From an uncultured Eisenbergiella sp. (GTDB lineage Bacteria > Bacillota > Clostridia > Lachnospirales > Lachnospiraceae): a stretch of DNA of 11,878 nt. Positions 11,479 to 11,878 of this stretch are shown here, one piece after another. The notes beneath the pieces are model-generated. The model saw nothing but the letters and a program-made list of their open reading frames with translations. It was not told the origin of the DNA and ran no database searches. Both the position numbers and the translations under genes were made by a program. Each line of letters starts with the position of its first letter. Within the stretch, counting starts at the first letter, position 1. The stretch lies in NCBI GenBank assembly GCA_948960675.1, contig CARDPF010000077.1, positions 1 to 11,878 of the forward strand, given 5' to 3'.

Positions 11479-11878
11479 ATGGAACAGACAAAAGGTAGGC
11501 AAAAACGGACGGGATGGAAGGAATCCCGGATACAGGAATTGCGGGAAGAGGCGTTGATGCTCGGCGCATTTCGGGCGGAGATCATTGATGCAGGGGTGAT
11601 CGTTACGGATGCTTCCTTTCGCAAATTGTGCGAGGCAAACGCCTGCGGCAATTACGGGAAAAATCATATGTGTCCCCCCAATGCCGGGGATATTTACGTA
11701 CTGATGGAAAAGGTCAAACAGTATGACAGGGCGTTGGTGTACCAGACCGTTTGGAACCTGGAGGACAGTTATGATTTTGAAGGGATGATGGAGGCCGGAA
11801 AACGGCACAATGACCTGATGCAGAAGCTGCGGGAGAAGACGCGGGAAGAAAACCTTGCAGAACCACTGCATTTAGGGG
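11479..11878 (+). CDS. DUF2284 predicted metal-binding protein, N-terminal part (cut by window end)
   Basis: From ATG 11479, with AGGAGT 10 nt upstream, 133 codons read open to the right edge. The product has a basic N-terminus, then ELREEALMLGAFRAEII. A cysteine cluster follows: C51, C56 and C65 in LCEANACGNYGKNHMCPP. This C-x4-C-x8-C-P-P pattern with an embedded N-Y-G-K-N is the hallmark of DUF2284, a family of small predicted metal- or iron-sulphur-binding proteins. DUF2284 genes are often found beside URO-D-like and corrinoid methyltransferase genes in anaerobes, as here, but their biochemical role is not established. It lies 90 bp behind the URO-D gene on the same strand and is probably co-transcribed. 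The C-terminal part and further cluster members are outside the window. Confidence 0.9.
   Translation, partial: MEQTKGRQKRTGWKESRIQELREEALMLGAFRAEIIDAGVIVTDASFRKLCEANACGNYGKNHMCPPNAGDIYVLMEKVKQYDRALVYQTVWNLEDSYDFEGMMEAGKRHNDLMQKLREKTREENLAEPLHLG

Noticed and set aside
10348..11871. A 507-codon minus-strand open frame opposite the URO-D and DUF2284 genes
   Set aside because: It is the antisense shadow of two recognisable proteins; its translation is Pro/His-rich with no domain signature.

Overview
The window looks like a chromosomal segment of a moderately GC-rich gut-type Clostridia, probably Lachnospiraceae. The basis is strong GGAGG ribosome-binding sites with occasional GTG/TTG starts, clostridial gene families (MATE exporter, FapA/DUF342, DUF6688-like protein, ECF S component, URO-D methyltransferase, DUF2284) and several intergenic hairpins. 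No phage, IS transposase, CRISPR, tRNA or rRNA is visible. Species cannot be named.

Layout. At the left edge a truncated merR-family gene (minus strand) diverges from a MATE exporter; between them lies a textbook MerR-type promoter with a 19-bp spacer and a dyad. The exporter ends in a terminator. A convergent minus-strand gene for an unrecognised 244-residue protein (1947-2681) follows. Next are a plus-strand multi-spanning membrane protein, DUF6688-like (2996-4255), and a convergent FapA/DUF342 gene (4311-6059). The 760 bp from 6060 to 6819 hold no credible gene. They contain two near-identical copies and one stub of a structured, inverted-repeat-bounded element, a promoter reading left, and a large hairpin. 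An AraC-family regulator (6820-7656, minus) then diverges from a lactonase-family beta-propeller gene (7866-8903).

The right third appears to be a corrinoid-related block. A promoter and cobalamin riboswitch (about 9033-9192) precede a DUF4430 lipoprotein and a translationally coupled ECF S component, a plausible vitamin B12 uptake pair. A duplicated hairpin module leads into a URO-D-family (corrinoid methyltransferase-like) gene and a DUF2284 metal-binding gene cut by the window end. B12 capture may therefore be linked to corrinoid-dependent methyl transfer, though whether the riboswitch reaches the last two genes is not shown.

The most unusual content is two repeat families. Family 1 is a ~131-156 bp element with terminal inverted repeats and three internal hairpins: two near-full copies (6188-6318, 6390-6545) and at least three deletion derivatives (2786-2836, 6130-6158, 7698-7745). 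Family 2 is a short module of two hairpins followed by a ribosome-binding site. It stands directly before two unrelated genes (merR at the left edge and the URO-D gene), with an extra partial tandem copy at 10267-10305.
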